Shown here in pieces: positions 17,773-27,187 of a stretch of 64,000 nt of DNA. The stretch is from Candidatus Eiseniibacteriota bacterium. GTDB taxonomy: Bacteria > Eisenbacteria > RBG-16-71-46 > CAIMUX01. A program made the position numbers and the translations under genes. Numbering within the stretch: position 1 is the first letter of the stretch; the number at the start of each line of letters is the position of its first letter. The DNA is taken from positions 806,001-870,000 of the forward strand of contig JACKCR010000002.1 in assembly GCA_020633975.1 (NCBI GenBank), written 5' to 3'. The notes under the pieces were generated by a model. That model saw only the letters and a program-made list of their open reading frames with translations, was not told the DNA's origin and did no database searches.

Positions 17773-17904
17773 CTGCTCCCTCCTCGGGTGTCGGTGGCCG
17801 TCCTGCCTCACCGTGGGTGGACCGTAGTTCATCTACGAGAGTCTCCAGTGGAACCGACGTTGCGAGCGGGCGCCGGCTCCGAGGTTGCTAGCAGCAAGGG
17901 CCTG

Positions 17905-18399
17905 CTAGTTCGACAACGTCACGATCCCTCGTCCCGTCCGGACGACGGAGAGGGTCGCGGTATCCTGATTTGCACTCACGAACGTCACTTCGACCGGCGA
18001 ATCCTCGTCTTGGATCGTGCCGCGAGTTTCGAAACGAACGATCGTCTCCGACTGTTGGCCACCGATCGTGAGGTCCATGTCGTACACCCCTTCGATCTCG
18101 TAGACCATGTCCGGGGACATCACCCAGGTGGAGTCCGTATCCTGCTTCTCGAAGTAGTAGGCACGATCTCCGGTATCGATGTTCATTCGATACGGTGTTC
18201 GCTCGGCGACGGCACGCTGCCGCGCCAGCTGGATCCGGATCCCGAGCTCTTTGGCCTGGCCCTCGACCCGGTAGCGTTCGTTCCGCTCCGTGAAGTTGGG
18301 TACGGCGGCCGCGACGACGATTCCGATGATGACCAACGTCACCATCAACTCGACCAGGTTGAACCCGGCGCGGGAGCCGCCTTTGACTTGCGTGGACAT
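17905..18399 (-). CDS. GspH/FimT-type pseudopilin
   Basis: The product is 164 residues with the class III prepilin signal RAGFNLVELMVTLVIIGIV (residues 11-29), so Asn replaces Thr at +2 after the cleavage Gly. A single N-terminal helix is followed by a beta-rich GspH/FimT-like globule. GGAGGAG precedes the ATG. It is the third gene of a minus-strand operon of minor pseudopilins that prime type IV pilus or type II secretion pseudopilus assembly. The 132 bases before the next gene hold no other feature I can see. Confidence 0.85.
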   Translation of the reverse strand: MSTQVKGGSRAGFNLVELMVTLVIIGIVVAAAVPNFTERNERYRVEGQAKELGIRIQLARQRAVAERTPYRMNIDTGDRAYYFEKQDTDSTWVMSPDMVYEIEGVYDMDLTIGGQQSETIVRFETRGTIQDEDSPVEVTFVSANQDTATLSVVRTGRGIVTLSN

Positions 18400-18409
18400 C
18401 GCTCCTCCG

Positions 18410-20005
18410 TCAGTTGGGCAGGTGGCTTGCGAGGTCCGTCCGCACGTCGAAGATCTCGGTCCACGAAACCTCTTTCCAGAGGTTGAGTGGGACCGGATAG
18501 CAGGGCGGAGGGTACTCGGTCACATCTAGGTCGTAGTTGTAGCGTCGGGTCGGGCCGTCCGCGTTCGCGATGACGGTGCCGCTCGACCACGGTCCCGCCG
18601 ATCCACCATACTTCGTGATGATCGGCCCCGTGATGTTGAGCACCCAGGTCTTGCCGGTGTTGGACGCCGTGATGACTTCGTTCCAGCCGCCTCCCGGCAC
18701 CGGGTCGTTGTTGAACGGGGTCTCGCCGGTGATTCCGTCCAGGTCGAGGTCGTAGGGCCCAGAGGGGAGCTGGCCGTGGGTTCCCGTATCGCCGTTCGCC
18801 CGCCAGGTGTTCGTTCGGGAGAACAGCGCACCGTCGACTCGGAGAACGCGCCTCGTGTTTGCGTCGATCTCCACCAAGTCCTCGGCCACGAGCCCGATGT
18901 TGACCGGATCCCCCGACCCATCGGGGTTGCCGGAGATCTCGTCGAATCCCGTGTGCCCGGCGATGATGTCGTCCATGACGACGAGGTCGTCCTTCGCGAA
19001 CACCGTCACTGGGTGCGCAGACTTTCCATCCATCGTGCCTTCGACGAAGGCGTCGCCGACCACGACGATCATCCCGTTGAACTCCGAGTACTTCATCGGG
19101 TTGGGGAAGTGCTGAGGGTGGGGGACAGCGACGCCGTTGTAGGTGATGACGGTGTCTCCGGGGACCATGGTCGTGTTGTGGAAATCGAACAGGCTGAAGT
19201 TGATCTCGTTCGTACCCGTGCTGAGTGGATCGCTCGTACCGATCTTGATGTAGATCCCGGCGTCGCCCTTGTTCTCGCAATCGTTCTCGGCGGCGCGGCC
19301 CTGGGCCTTGTCCTCGGTGTCCGTCCAGTCGAACGAGTTCTCCAGGTCGATCTCTTCGGCGTCCGTCACGTAGCCTCGGTAGAAGATCCCGCATCCGGCG
19401 TTGGGGATGTCGTTGACCGCGTAGGCGCTCTCGAGGAACTGCGCCTCTTGGCCGGAGGAGCACCCGCACGGCACGTTGAGGTCTCCGCCGGTGTAGACCT
19501 CACCGGTGAGGGCGGCGCCACACGCGTAGGTGAGATCGTTGATCGAAACGAAGCGAGCGAACTTGAGGAACGAGTCGTGGACGATCTCGGCCTTCACTCG
19601 TCGGACCGCGCCGAGGTACGAGCCCTCGGAGACGATCGCGAAGCCGTTCGACTGGTAGGCGGTGATCCCGAGACCCTTGATGTCCGACGCTTCTGCGACG
19701 ACGGAGAAGGAGCCGCCGTTGGAGAGGCTGTCGCTCAGCGTGAAGTCCGGCCGTCCATCCGCGTCGTAGTCGGTCATGTCCGCGGTCTGGGTCACGATCT
19801 GCCTCTTCGCCCAAGCAATGCCCGACTCGGCCGCCCCCAGGGCCATGAGCGAGTGGCGCTCGTACTTCGAGAGGTTCCGGTCCCCCATGGCCGAGACGAC
19901 GATGGTCGTGGCCAGAATGGAAAGGGACCCCAGGACCAGCAGCGCGATGAGGAGGGTGCTACCCTCCTCGGATCCGAGCCGCCTCACCCTCGGCGTCGTC
20001 TTCAT
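18410..20005 (-). CDS. PilX-like pilus assembly protein
   Basis: The product is 531 residues. The N-terminus fits the PilX_N family: GSTLLIALLVLGSLSILATT is followed by the conserved ALGAAESGIAWAKRQ (around residues 58-72). The remainder is a long beta-rich domain with several cysteines and Asp/Gly-rich loops. The ATG at 20005 has GAGGACGGAG upstream; longer in-frame extensions lack a ribosome site. The prepilin Gly precedes a Ser (EEGSTLL), typical of PilX and GspK-like members. It is larger than usual (150-300), like its PilW-like neighbour, so the whole set appears enlarged. Confidence 0.8.
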   Translation of the reverse strand: MKTTPRVRRLGSEEGSTLLIALLVLGSLSILATTIVVSAMGDRNLSKYERHSLMALGAAESGIAWAKRQIVTQTADMTDYDADGRPDFTLSDSLSNGGSFSVVAEASDIKGLGITAYQSNGFAIVSEGSYLGAVRRVKAEIVHDSFLKFARFVSINDLTYACGAALTGEVYTGGDLNVPCGCSSGQEAQFLESAYAVNDIPNAGCGIFYRGYVTDAEEIDLENSFDWTDTEDKAQGRAAENDCENKGDAGIYIKIGTSDPLSTGTNEINFSLFDFHNTTMVPGDTVITYNGVAVPHPQHFPNPMKYSEFNGMIVVVGDAFVEGTMDGKSAHPVTVFAKDDLVVMDDIIAGHTGFDEISGNPDGSGDPVNIGLVAEDLVEIDANTRRVLRVDGALFSRTNTWRANGDTGTHGQLPSGPYDLDLDGITGETPFNNDPVPGGGWNEVITASNTGKTWVLNITGPIITKYGGSAGPWSSGTVIANADGPTRRYNYDLDVTEYPPPCYPVPLNLWKEVSWTEIFDVRTDLASHLPN

Positions 20006-20028
20006 GGTGCTCCGTCCTCTCACTGGGG

Positions 20029-20553
20029 TTAGGCTCCGATCTTTGCGATCGCAAACTCGAACGGGAGTTCGACCAGGGTCTCTCCCTCGTACCAACTCAG
20101 CGTGATGACCACGGCGAGCATTCCGTCTTCGAGGTCCGCGCGTTCGGCGGGAAGCTGGATGTCGACTTGGCCGCGCGCGCCGATTCCGAGGCGGTCGATT
20201 ACGTGGTCCGCCCAGTCCTGAGCCGGGCCGGCGATGGTCCCGCTGTTCGTGTCGATCCCATCGAAGATCGAGTGCACGTCCGCGAAGGTCTCGCTCATGA
20301 TCTTTTCCCGGATCTCCTGGGCGAGCGAGTTCGCTACCGTCTCCTTGCGGGAGTTCATGGTGTGCCGACTCGAGACGGTGAAGACCTGGGAGACGCCGAG
20401 GAGACCGATGGTCAGAAGGAAAACGGCGACCATCGTCTCGACGAGCGTGAATCCATCGCGACCGTTTCGGTTCGGCCGGATCCGCCGTCCGGGCCTCGTC
20501 CGTGTCCTGCGTCGCGTGGCGACGCTGCTTGGGCAGTTCGTGACGATCGTCAT
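20029..20553 (-). CDS. PilV-like type IV pilus modification/minor pilin
   Basis: The product is 174 residues. A basic leader of about 33 residues precedes the prepilin cleavage motif DGFTLVETMVAVFLLTIGLLG, the hallmark of PilV/GspI-type proteins. GAGGAG precedes the ATG at 20553; the in-frame extension to 20694 is not supported. It is the first gene of the minus-strand pseudopilin operon and lies 23 bases before the PilX-like gene. The leader is long compared with common prepilins (6-15 residues). Confidence 0.8.
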   Translation of the reverse strand: MTIVTNCPSSVATRRRTRTRPGRRIRPNRNGRDGFTLVETMVAVFLLTIGLLGVSQVFTVSSRHTMNSRKETVANSLAQEIREKIMSETFADVHSIFDGIDTNSGTIAGPAQDWADHVIDRLGIGARGQVDIQLPAERADLEDGMLAVVITLSWYEGETLVELPFEFAIAKIGA

Positions 20554-21139
20554 CTCGCTTCTCCTCGATTCCGCGCATGGCCATGCCGGGCGGTGCAGCG
20601 GGCACCACCCAAACGCGACGAGGCACGGACCGTGCCTTCCTTCCGAGGTATCGGCAGACGGGTCCCCGGTCCGGAGGAAAAGCTCTATCGCCAAGTGGTT
20701 AGCTGGAATGGGGAGTTCCGCCCCCGAGGGCGGGGGACAGGCCTCGGCGTTGCGGGGTGCAACGTCCGCGTTGCATGAAGCCGGGCCGATCTAACACAAG
20801 TTTTCGGAAAGGTCGGCCGAAGGAATAGCGCAGCCGGGGCGTCGCATCGAAGGGAGGGGACGTGTGGTCGATACGAACGATCGTGCGTCAGTCGGGTGGG
20901 GCCGGACTGGGGATGCGGCTTGACATAATTCCGGGCGGGCGCATAAGTTGTGTGCGCCGACCGACTGGAACGATCGCATACCCTTTGGAGCTTCGATGAG
21001 TTCCGTTAGGTATGCGCGAGGAGTGCGATGGAAGGGAATTCCTGAGGGCTCCTCGCACGGAAACAACCCGGCGGTCAGCACCGCCCACGAACCGGCGCCT
21101 GGACAATGGATGTCTGAGGCAGAGAAGCAAGGGGGTTCT
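20554..21139. other. Divergent intergenic region between the pseudopilin operon and the TonB receptor
   Basis: This is about 586 bases without a supported gene. It contains a good plus-strand promoter (20920-20947) leaving a leader of roughly 180 bases before the receptor start. It also holds a GC-rich cluster of short GTTGC/GCAAC inverted elements (about 20745-20776) and a GGCCGA/TCGGCC pair (20784-20818). The minus-strand promoter for the pseudopilin operon must also be here but I could not place it. Confidence 0.5.
20920..20947 (+). promoter_or_regulatory. Sigma-70-type promoter for the TonB-dependent receptor
   Basis: A consensus -35 TTGACA (20920-20925) and a -10-like CATAAG (20942-20947) are separated by 16 bases. 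This is one of the best promoter matches in the window and points toward the receptor gene at 21140. Confidence 0.6.
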
Positions 21140-23998
21140 ATGTCGTTCAGACCGTATTCCCTGCGGCCGTGGCTCGCGTTCGCCTTGACTCTTGTCATGG
21201 CGGCCAGCGTCCACGCGGGTACCACGGGTAAGATCGCGGGCGTCGTCCGCGATACTGCCTCGGGGCTCCCGCTTCCGGCAGCAAACGTGACGGTCATCGG
21301 GACCACGATGGGTGCAGCGTCGAACGAGGAGGGGGAGTACTTCATCCTCAACGTTCCCGCAGGCACCTACAGCGTCCAAGCCATGGTCATCGGGTACAAG
21401 CCGCTCCTCATGAGCGACGTTCTCGTGACTCCTGACTTCACGACGGATTTGGAGTTCAAGCTCGAGCCGAGCGTTGCCCTCACCGTGGAAACGGTCGAGG
21501 TCGCTTCGGAGCGTCCGCTCATCCAGCGCGACGCCACCTCGACGGTCCGGATCGTCGACTCGGAGGAGTACGAGAAGCTCCCCACGCGCGGCTACCAGGA
21601 CGCGGTCTCCCTGCAGTCCGGAGTCGTGGGTAGCCTAGGTTCCGCGAACGCGGAGCTCCAGGGGCAGGAGTCGACCAACAGCGCGCAGCTCTTCGTCCGT
21701 GGAGGCCGTGCGAACCAGGTTGCCTACTATGTAGACGGCTTCTCCCAGCAGGACCCCCTCACCGGGTACTCGACGACCGCGATCAGCACCAACTCGGTCT
21801 CTCAGGTCGTCGTCATGACCGGTGGATTCAACGCCGAGTACGGCCGGATCATGTCGGGCGCCGTCAACGTCGTGACGAAGGAGGGCTCGGACGAGTACTC
21901 CGGAACCCTCGAGATCCTCACCGACAACCTCGGTGGCGACTGGGTCGGTACGACGAAGTACGACTACAACGTCTACGACATGACCCTGAGCGGACCGCTG
22001 ATCCCAGGTAACGACGACATCACGTTCTTCGTCTCCGGGGAGCGTCGTTGGTACGGGGACCGGTCTCCGCGGAGCTTCGATACGAGCTCGGTTCCCGAGG
22101 GCCTCAACGAGGACCTCTCCAACGGGATCCAGCCGAACAACACCCTGTCCGGCTACACCTGGCAGGGCAAGCTGAACTACAAGCTCTCGCCCAAGACCAC
22201 GCTCAAGTTCGGGACGATGGGCTCCTCGGATGACTGGCAGGAGTACCTACACACCTACATCCGGAACATCGAGCACACTCCGCGCTACCAGGACCGGAAC
22301 CTCTCGATCTTCGGAACGGTGACCCAGACCTTCGGCGCCAACACGTTCGGAGAGCTCAAGGTCAACTTCTTCGAGACCAAGAGGAAGCGGGGCGACGGCG
22401 TCTTCTTCGACGATCAGTACGCCTACGGTCGTGTCGACAGCTCCGGCGAAGCGATCGGTAACCCGCGCTTCGACGAGTACAACCTCTTCTGGCTGGGCGA
22501 CGATCCGACCACGGCGGAGGACGAAGCTCACTACTTCGATGACTACCTGGAGCGTCGCTCGAACTACATCGGTTTCGAGGCTTCCGGTACGCACAAGTGG
22601 AACGAGGAGAACACCCTCAAGCTCGGCGGTGACTTCCAGCGTCACGAGCTTCGCTACTACAACAACCTCTTCCCGACCCGCGCTTCGGACAACGACTTCG
22701 ACGACGTCGTGAACTACGGTTTCGACCAGTTCGGGAACGAGATCGACAGCTCGCCCGACGGCTTCGACGACGGTCCGAAGAACCCGATCGTGGGATCCTT
22801 CTACGTCCAGAACAAGTACGAGTCGACCGACTTCGTGGTGAACGCGGGGCTCCGGTACGATCGTCTGGATCCGAAGACCCCGGCGCTCGTGAGTGTGGAC
22901 ACGCCTTTCGGCCCGCGCGAAGGTGACGCAAGCCTCGACGCCGCTGACCTGACGGACTCGTCCGCTCAGGACAAGGTCTCGCCGCGGCTCGGAATCGCGT
23001 TCCCGATCTCCGAAGGGACGCAGTTCTTCGCCAACTACGGCAAGTTCTACCAGCAGCCGAACCTGCAGGACCTCTACACGAGCTATCGCTATCTCGAGTA
23101 CAAGGTGAACCTGTCCGGCTACTACTTCCCGTTCGGCAACCCGAACCTCGTGCCAGAGGAGACGACGGCGTACGAGATCGGGATCCAGCGCGCTCTCAAC
23201 GAGGACGTCCGTCTCGACGTGACGGCCTACTACAAGGACGTGAAGGACCTCGTCCAGGTCCAGAACGTGCCTTCGTCCCCGTCCGCCTTCGCGTCGTTCC
23301 GGAACTCGGACTACGGCACGATCAAGGGTGTGGACGTCGCTCTTGCGATGCGTGCGGTCAACGGGATCTCGGGATCGCTCAACTACAGCCTCTCGTATGC
23401 CAAGGGTACGGGCTCGACGGCTCAGTCCCAGCGGGACATTGCCTGGCAGGCGGAAGAGGCTCCGCGGACGACGGCTCCGCTCGCGTTCGATCAGCGGCAC
23501 AAGATTTCCGTCAACCTCGACTTCACGTCGGGTGAAGAGGGTGGGCCGATGCTCGGCGGGATGTTCCCGTTCGCGAACAGCAACCTGAACGTCCTCATGC
23601 GGGCCGCCAGCGGCTTCCCGTACACCCCGGTCTACCCGGCCAACGTGATCACCCTCGCGTCGTTCTCCGAGCAGGTCGCAGGCCCGATCAACTCCGTCTA
23701 CGGTCCCTGGACCTATTCGGTGGACGCGAAGGCCTCGCGCAAGCTCCCGATCGGCGGCGGACTCGGCCTCGAAGCCTACGTCTGGGTGCTCAACCTGTTC
23801 GATACGCAGAACGACATCAGCGTCTATCAGACGAGTGGTGACGCTGCGACGACGGGCTGGCTCGCGACGGAGGAGGGGCGGTCCTGGGCGGCACAGAACG
23901 GTGACGAAGGCGTTGCCTACTATCACCTCGCCGAGAACGATCCCACCAACTTCGGTATCCCGAGGCAGGTTCGCTTCGGGCTCAAGATGGACTTCTAG
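21140..23998 (+). CDS. TonB-dependent outer-membrane receptor with carboxypeptidase-regulatory-like domain
   Basis: The product is 952 residues. The ATG at 21140 follows AAGGGGG and gives a clean signal peptide ending VHAGTT. Residues 27-115 form a CarboxypepD_reg-like beta domain (GKIAGVVRDTASGLPLPAANV). A plug domain follows (RGYQDAVSLQSGVVG, FVRGGRANQVAYYVDG, GGFNAEYGRIMSGAVNVV), then a 22-strand-type barrel ending in an aromatic residue (RFGLKMDF). This is the SusC/CirA-like layout common in the FCB group. It heads a three-gene surface cluster. The substrate is not evident; no SusD partner is present. Confidence 0.92.
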   Translation: MSFRPYSLRPWLAFALTLVMAASVHAGTTGKIAGVVRDTASGLPLPAANVTVIGTTMGAASNEEGEYFILNVPAGTYSVQAMVIGYKPLLMSDVLVTPDFTTDLEFKLEPSVALTVETVEVASERPLIQRDATSTVRIVDSEEYEKLPTRGYQDAVSLQSGVVGSLGSANAELQGQESTNSAQLFVRGGRANQVAYYVDGFSQQDPLTGYSTTAISTNSVSQVVVMTGGFNAEYGRIMSGAVNVVTKEGSDEYSGTLEILTDNLGGDWVGTTKYDYNVYDMTLSGPLIPGNDDITFFVSGERRWYGDRSPRSFDTSSVPEGLNEDLSNGIQPNNTLSGYTWQGKLNYKLSPKTTLKFGTMGSSDDWQEYLHTYIRNIEHTPRYQDRNLSIFGTVTQTFGANTFGELKVNFFETKRKRGDGVFFDDQYAYGRVDSSGEAIGNPRFDEYNLFWLGDDPTTAEDEAHYFDDYLERRSNYIGFEASGTHKWNEENTLKLGGDFQRHELRYYNNLFPTRASDNDFDDVVNYGFDQFGNEIDSSPDGFDDGPKNPIVGSFYVQNKYESTDFVVNAGLRYDRLDPKTPALVSVDTPFGPREGDASLDAADLTDSSAQDKVSPRLGIAFPISEGTQFFANYGKFYQQPNLQDLYTSYRYLEYKVNLSGYYFPFGNPNLVPEETTAYEIGIQRALNEDVRLDVTAYYKDVKDLVQVQNVPSSPSAFASFRNSDYGTIKGVDVALAMRAVNGISGSLNYSLSYAKGTGSTAQSQRDIAWQAEEAPRTTAPLAFDQRHKISVNLDFTSGEEGGPMLGGMFPFANSNLNVLMRAASGFPYTPVYPANVITLASFSEQVAGPINSVYGPWTYSVDAKASRKLPIGGGLGLEAYVWVLNLFDTQNDISVYQTSGDAATTGWLATEEGRSWAAQNGDEGVAYYHLAENDPTNFGIPRQVRFGLKMDF

Positions 23999-24069
23999 GC
24001 CGACTAGTACATGGCAACGGGCCGCGACACGGAACGTCCCGGCCCGGCCATCGCTTCATGGAGGAACGA

Positions 24070-27000
24070 ATGAAGCAGAGACTCGCGAAACTGATCGGGG
24101 GCGGTCTGGTTCCGCTGTTCGGCCTCGCGGCGACGTCGGTTCTGGCGGCGCCTCCCGAGCTCGGCGGACCCCTTCCCCAGGATGTCGATCGGACTACCCG
24201 TTTCGACGGGAACCGGATCGACATGAGCCTGACGAACCACGGCTCCTTTGCGTATGACATTCCCAACGGTGACCCTGGTCTGATCTTCCCCAAGGGTGGT
24301 CAGAACACGGCGCTCTTCGCGGCCGGCCTCTGGGTGGGCGCGAAGGTCGACGGACAGATCCGCGTGGCCGTGAACGAGTACTCGTTCGAGTGCACGCCCG
24401 GGAAGCTCAACGCCGATGGAACGTGGGACACGAACTACGACACGAATGAGCGTTGGCGGACCTACAAGATCGGCGAAGGCGACGACGCCACCAACAACAC
24501 CGACTACGCAGACTGGCCGGTCGAGGACGGCGCTCCGGTCGACTCCGTGGGCAATCCGATGCTGTTCGGCAACCAGACTCTCTGGTCCGTCTACCACGAT
24601 GCCGATCCGGAAGGTCACCAGAACGACGCAGGAAACACCGATCCGCTCGGGATGGAGGTCCAGCAGACCACCTTCGGATACGGGTTCGGGCTTCTCCAGA
24701 ACGTCGTGTTCCTGAAGTTCTTGTTCATCAACAAGAGCAACGACACCTGGGAAGACACCTATGTCTCGGTCTGGTCGGATCCGGACTTGGGCGGTGCCGC
24801 AGACGACTTCGTCGGGTGCGACACGACGCTCTCCCTGGGCTACTGCTACAACGCGACGAACAACGACAACCAGTACGGTTCGGCTCCGCCGGCGATCGGG
24901 TTCGACTTCTTCCAGGGGCCGATCGTGGCTTCGGAAGGGGATACCGCGTACGTGAGTGGCCGGGCGATTCCGGGGTTCAAGAACCTCCCGATGACCTCGT
25001 TCAACAAGTACATCAACGGTACCGACCCCTCCAGCGCGCTCAACACCTACAACTACCAGTCCGGCCTCACGCGTGAGGGGGACCCGGTGGTCAACCCGAT
25101 CACGGGAGAGGTGACGAAGTTCGTGCATCCGGACGATCCGACCGCGTCGTCGCAGGTCGGCCTCTGGCTCGACACGGATCCGGCCGACCGGCGGATGATG
25201 CTGAGCTCCGGACCATTCAACATGGCGCCTGGGGACACTCAGGAAGTCGTGACCGCGATCATCGTCGGGCAGGGAGCTGACCGGCTCACGTCTATCACGG
25301 CACTCCGCTTCGTCGACTCGTTCGCTCAGGCCGCGTTCGACTTCAACTTCGACCTGCCGACTCCTCCGAGTCCGCCGGTGGTCGAAGTCGGCCAGCTCGA
25401 CAACGAGATCACGCTCAACTGGGGCAACGAGTCCCAGGTCGAGTACGACGAGCCGGGCTACGGCTTCGAAGGGTACAACGTGTACCAGTACTCGGGGGCC
25501 GACGGCTCGAACCCGACGCGCGTTGCAACCTACGACGTCGTGAACGGTGTCGCCCTCATCTTCGATGACACGTTCGATCCGAACCAGGGCGTCGTCATCA
25601 ACTCTCCGGTCGCTCGTGGATCGGACTCGGGAATCCAGCACTACGCTCGGATCAGCCAGGACAACATCCTCGGCAAGGCTCTCCGGAACGGCAAGGAGTA
25701 CTACTTCGGTGTCACGGCCTACTCGTACGGTCCGGACGCTGTCGGTGGACTCCGGATGCTGGAGTCGTCTGCAACGATCCATACCGTGGTCCCGCAGAAG
25801 CCGACGGCTGGTACCGACTATGCCGACGGTGACTCGGGCGTCACTCTCGAGAGCGTCGCGAACCGTGAAGGACTCGACGCCAACGTCGAACCGATCGTCG
25901 TCGATCCCAGCGAGACGACCGGGGATACCTACCGCGTAGACTTCTACGAGATTCCGCGCGTGGACTTCGAGCATGACCCACCTGAGACCACCATGGTTTC
26001 GGTTTGGAGCCTCACCGACGTCACCACGAACACAGTGCTGCTCTCCGACCAGGAGAACCAGAGCGGGGACGAGAACTACCTCGTCAAGCACGGGATCCTT
26101 TGGAAGGTCACGGGCGCCCTTCCTGGCTGGAAGCGGAACGCCAAGGGCAACCCGATGATCGACGAGATCCAGTACGGCGACACCACGATCGAGCCGGATG
26201 CCAACGGTGGTCCTGGAAACGACGTCTGGCACAGCTACGGTTCCACGGCGGAGTTCATCTTCTCCGCGGGCGGTGGCGATGGTGGTGAGGGCCGGTTCAC
26301 CCGTGATGGTGGAGATCTCGGGAACCTCGACTCTCGTGATATCTACATGATCTGGGACTACGCCGATGACAACTATGGCATGTGGGTGTTCGACGGCAAC
26401 GAGCTGGGCGTCATCCCGTTCAAGCTGATCCAGCGGGATCCGCTCACGGGTGAAGAGACCCGCCTCCTGCCGTTCTTCTTCAGCGGCGGCGGCACTCCGG
26501 GCGTCTACGACATCTCGGCGGATACTCCGGACGGCTGGCAGGGGTGGCCTGCCACCGACTGGTGCTATGCGTACACGGGTGACTGGGATGCGTTCGCGGC
26601 CGATGCCGCTGACGGAACGATCGACGACCCTGACTCGCACGGAGAAACCGAGCTCTTCTCGCGTCTGGTCGTCGCTTCGGCCGAAGACACGCCGGTGCTC
26701 CCGATCGAGGGATCGGTCTACAAGTTCTCGACCACGAAGCCGCAGCTCCCGGGCGACTACTTCACCATCGACACCAAGGGTGTCGTGTTCGATCAGGCAA
26801 AGCTCGAGAACGACCTCGACAAGATCAAGGTCGTCCCGAACCCCTATCGGAACCAGTCCACCTACGAGCTCAACCAGTTCAACCGACGGATCAAGTTCAC
26901 GAACCTTCCGCCGGAGTGCACGATCCGGATCTTCACGCTCGCGGGTGATCTCGTGAAGACGTTGGAGAAGACGGACCACAGCACTTCGATCATGGAATGG

Positions 27001-27144
27001 AACCTCCAGACGGAGCGTTCGATTCCCGTGGCGAGCGGAATCTACCTCTACCACATCGAGGCTCGTAACGATGGGCGAGCGATGGGGTCGACCACGGGCA
27101 AGATCGCGATCTTCATGGAAAAGGAACGCCTGAACTTCTTCTAG
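24070..27144 (+). CDS. Large secreted protein with C-terminal sorting/FlgD-Ig-like domain
   Basis: The product is about 1024 residues. The ATG at 24070 is preferred over 24058 because GGAGG (24060-24064) precedes it. A signal peptide (GLVPLFGLAATSVLAAP) is followed by a long Asp/Tyr/Gly-rich beta region. An FnIII-like segment lies near residue 440 (EITLNWGNES, FEGYNVYQYSG). The last 85 residues match a T9SS type A or FlgD_ig sorting domain: VVPNPYRNQS, then IRIFTLAGDLVKTLE, then VASGIYLYHIEA. It is probably exported to the cell surface with the help of its neighbours. The role of the body is unknown. Confidence 0.8.
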   Translation: MKQRLAKLIGGGLVPLFGLAATSVLAAPPELGGPLPQDVDRTTRFDGNRIDMSLTNHGSFAYDIPNGDPGLIFPKGGQNTALFAAGLWVGAKVDGQIRVAVNEYSFECTPGKLNADGTWDTNYDTNERWRTYKIGEGDDATNNTDYADWPVEDGAPVDSVGNPMLFGNQTLWSVYHDADPEGHQNDAGNTDPLGMEVQQTTFGYGFGLLQNVVFLKFLFINKSNDTWEDTYVSVWSDPDLGGAADDFVGCDTTLSLGYCYNATNNDNQYGSAPPAIGFDFFQGPIVASEGDTAYVSGRAIPGFKNLPMTSFNKYINGTDPSSALNTYNYQSGLTREGDPVVNPITGEVTKFVHPDDPTASSQVGLWLDTDPADRRMMLSSGPFNMAPGDTQEVVTAIIVGQGADRLTSITALRFVDSFAQAAFDFNFDLPTPPSPPVVEVGQLDNEITLNWGNESQVEYDEPGYGFEGYNVYQYSGADGSNPTRVATYDVVNGVALIFDDTFDPNQGVVINSPVARGSDSGIQHYARISQDNILGKALRNGKEYYFGVTAYSYGPDAVGGLRMLESSATIHTVVPQKPTAGTDYADGDSGVTLESVANREGLDANVEPIVVDPSETTGDTYRVDFYEIPRVDFEHDPPETTMVSVWSLTDVTTNTVLLSDQENQSGDENYLVKHGILWKVTGALPGWKRNAKGNPMIDEIQYGDTTIEPDANGGPGNDVWHSYGSTAEFIFSAGGGDGGEGRFTRDGGDLGNLDSRDIYMIWDYADDNYGMWVFDGNELGVIPFKLIQRDPLTGEETRLLPFFFSGGGTPGVYDISADTPDGWQGWPATDWCYAYTGDWDAFAADAADGTIDDPDSHGETELFSRLVVASAEDTPVLPIEGSVYKFSTTKPQLPGDYFTIDTKGVVFDQAKLENDLDKIKVVPNPYRNQSTYELNQFNRRIKFTNLPPECTIRIFTLAGDLVKTLEKTDHSTSIMEWNLQTERSIPVASGIYLYHIEARNDGRAMGSTTGKIAIFMEKERLNFF

Positions 27145-27187
27145 TCGGTTGGGAAGGGAATCCACTGGCTTTCGAGGAGAATCGAAC

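Noticed and set aside
24018-24046. CGGGCCG/CGGCCCG hairpin between the TonB receptor and the next gene
   Set aside because: Seven-base stem without a T-run in a high-GC gap; not distinguishable from chance, and the genes look co-transcribed.
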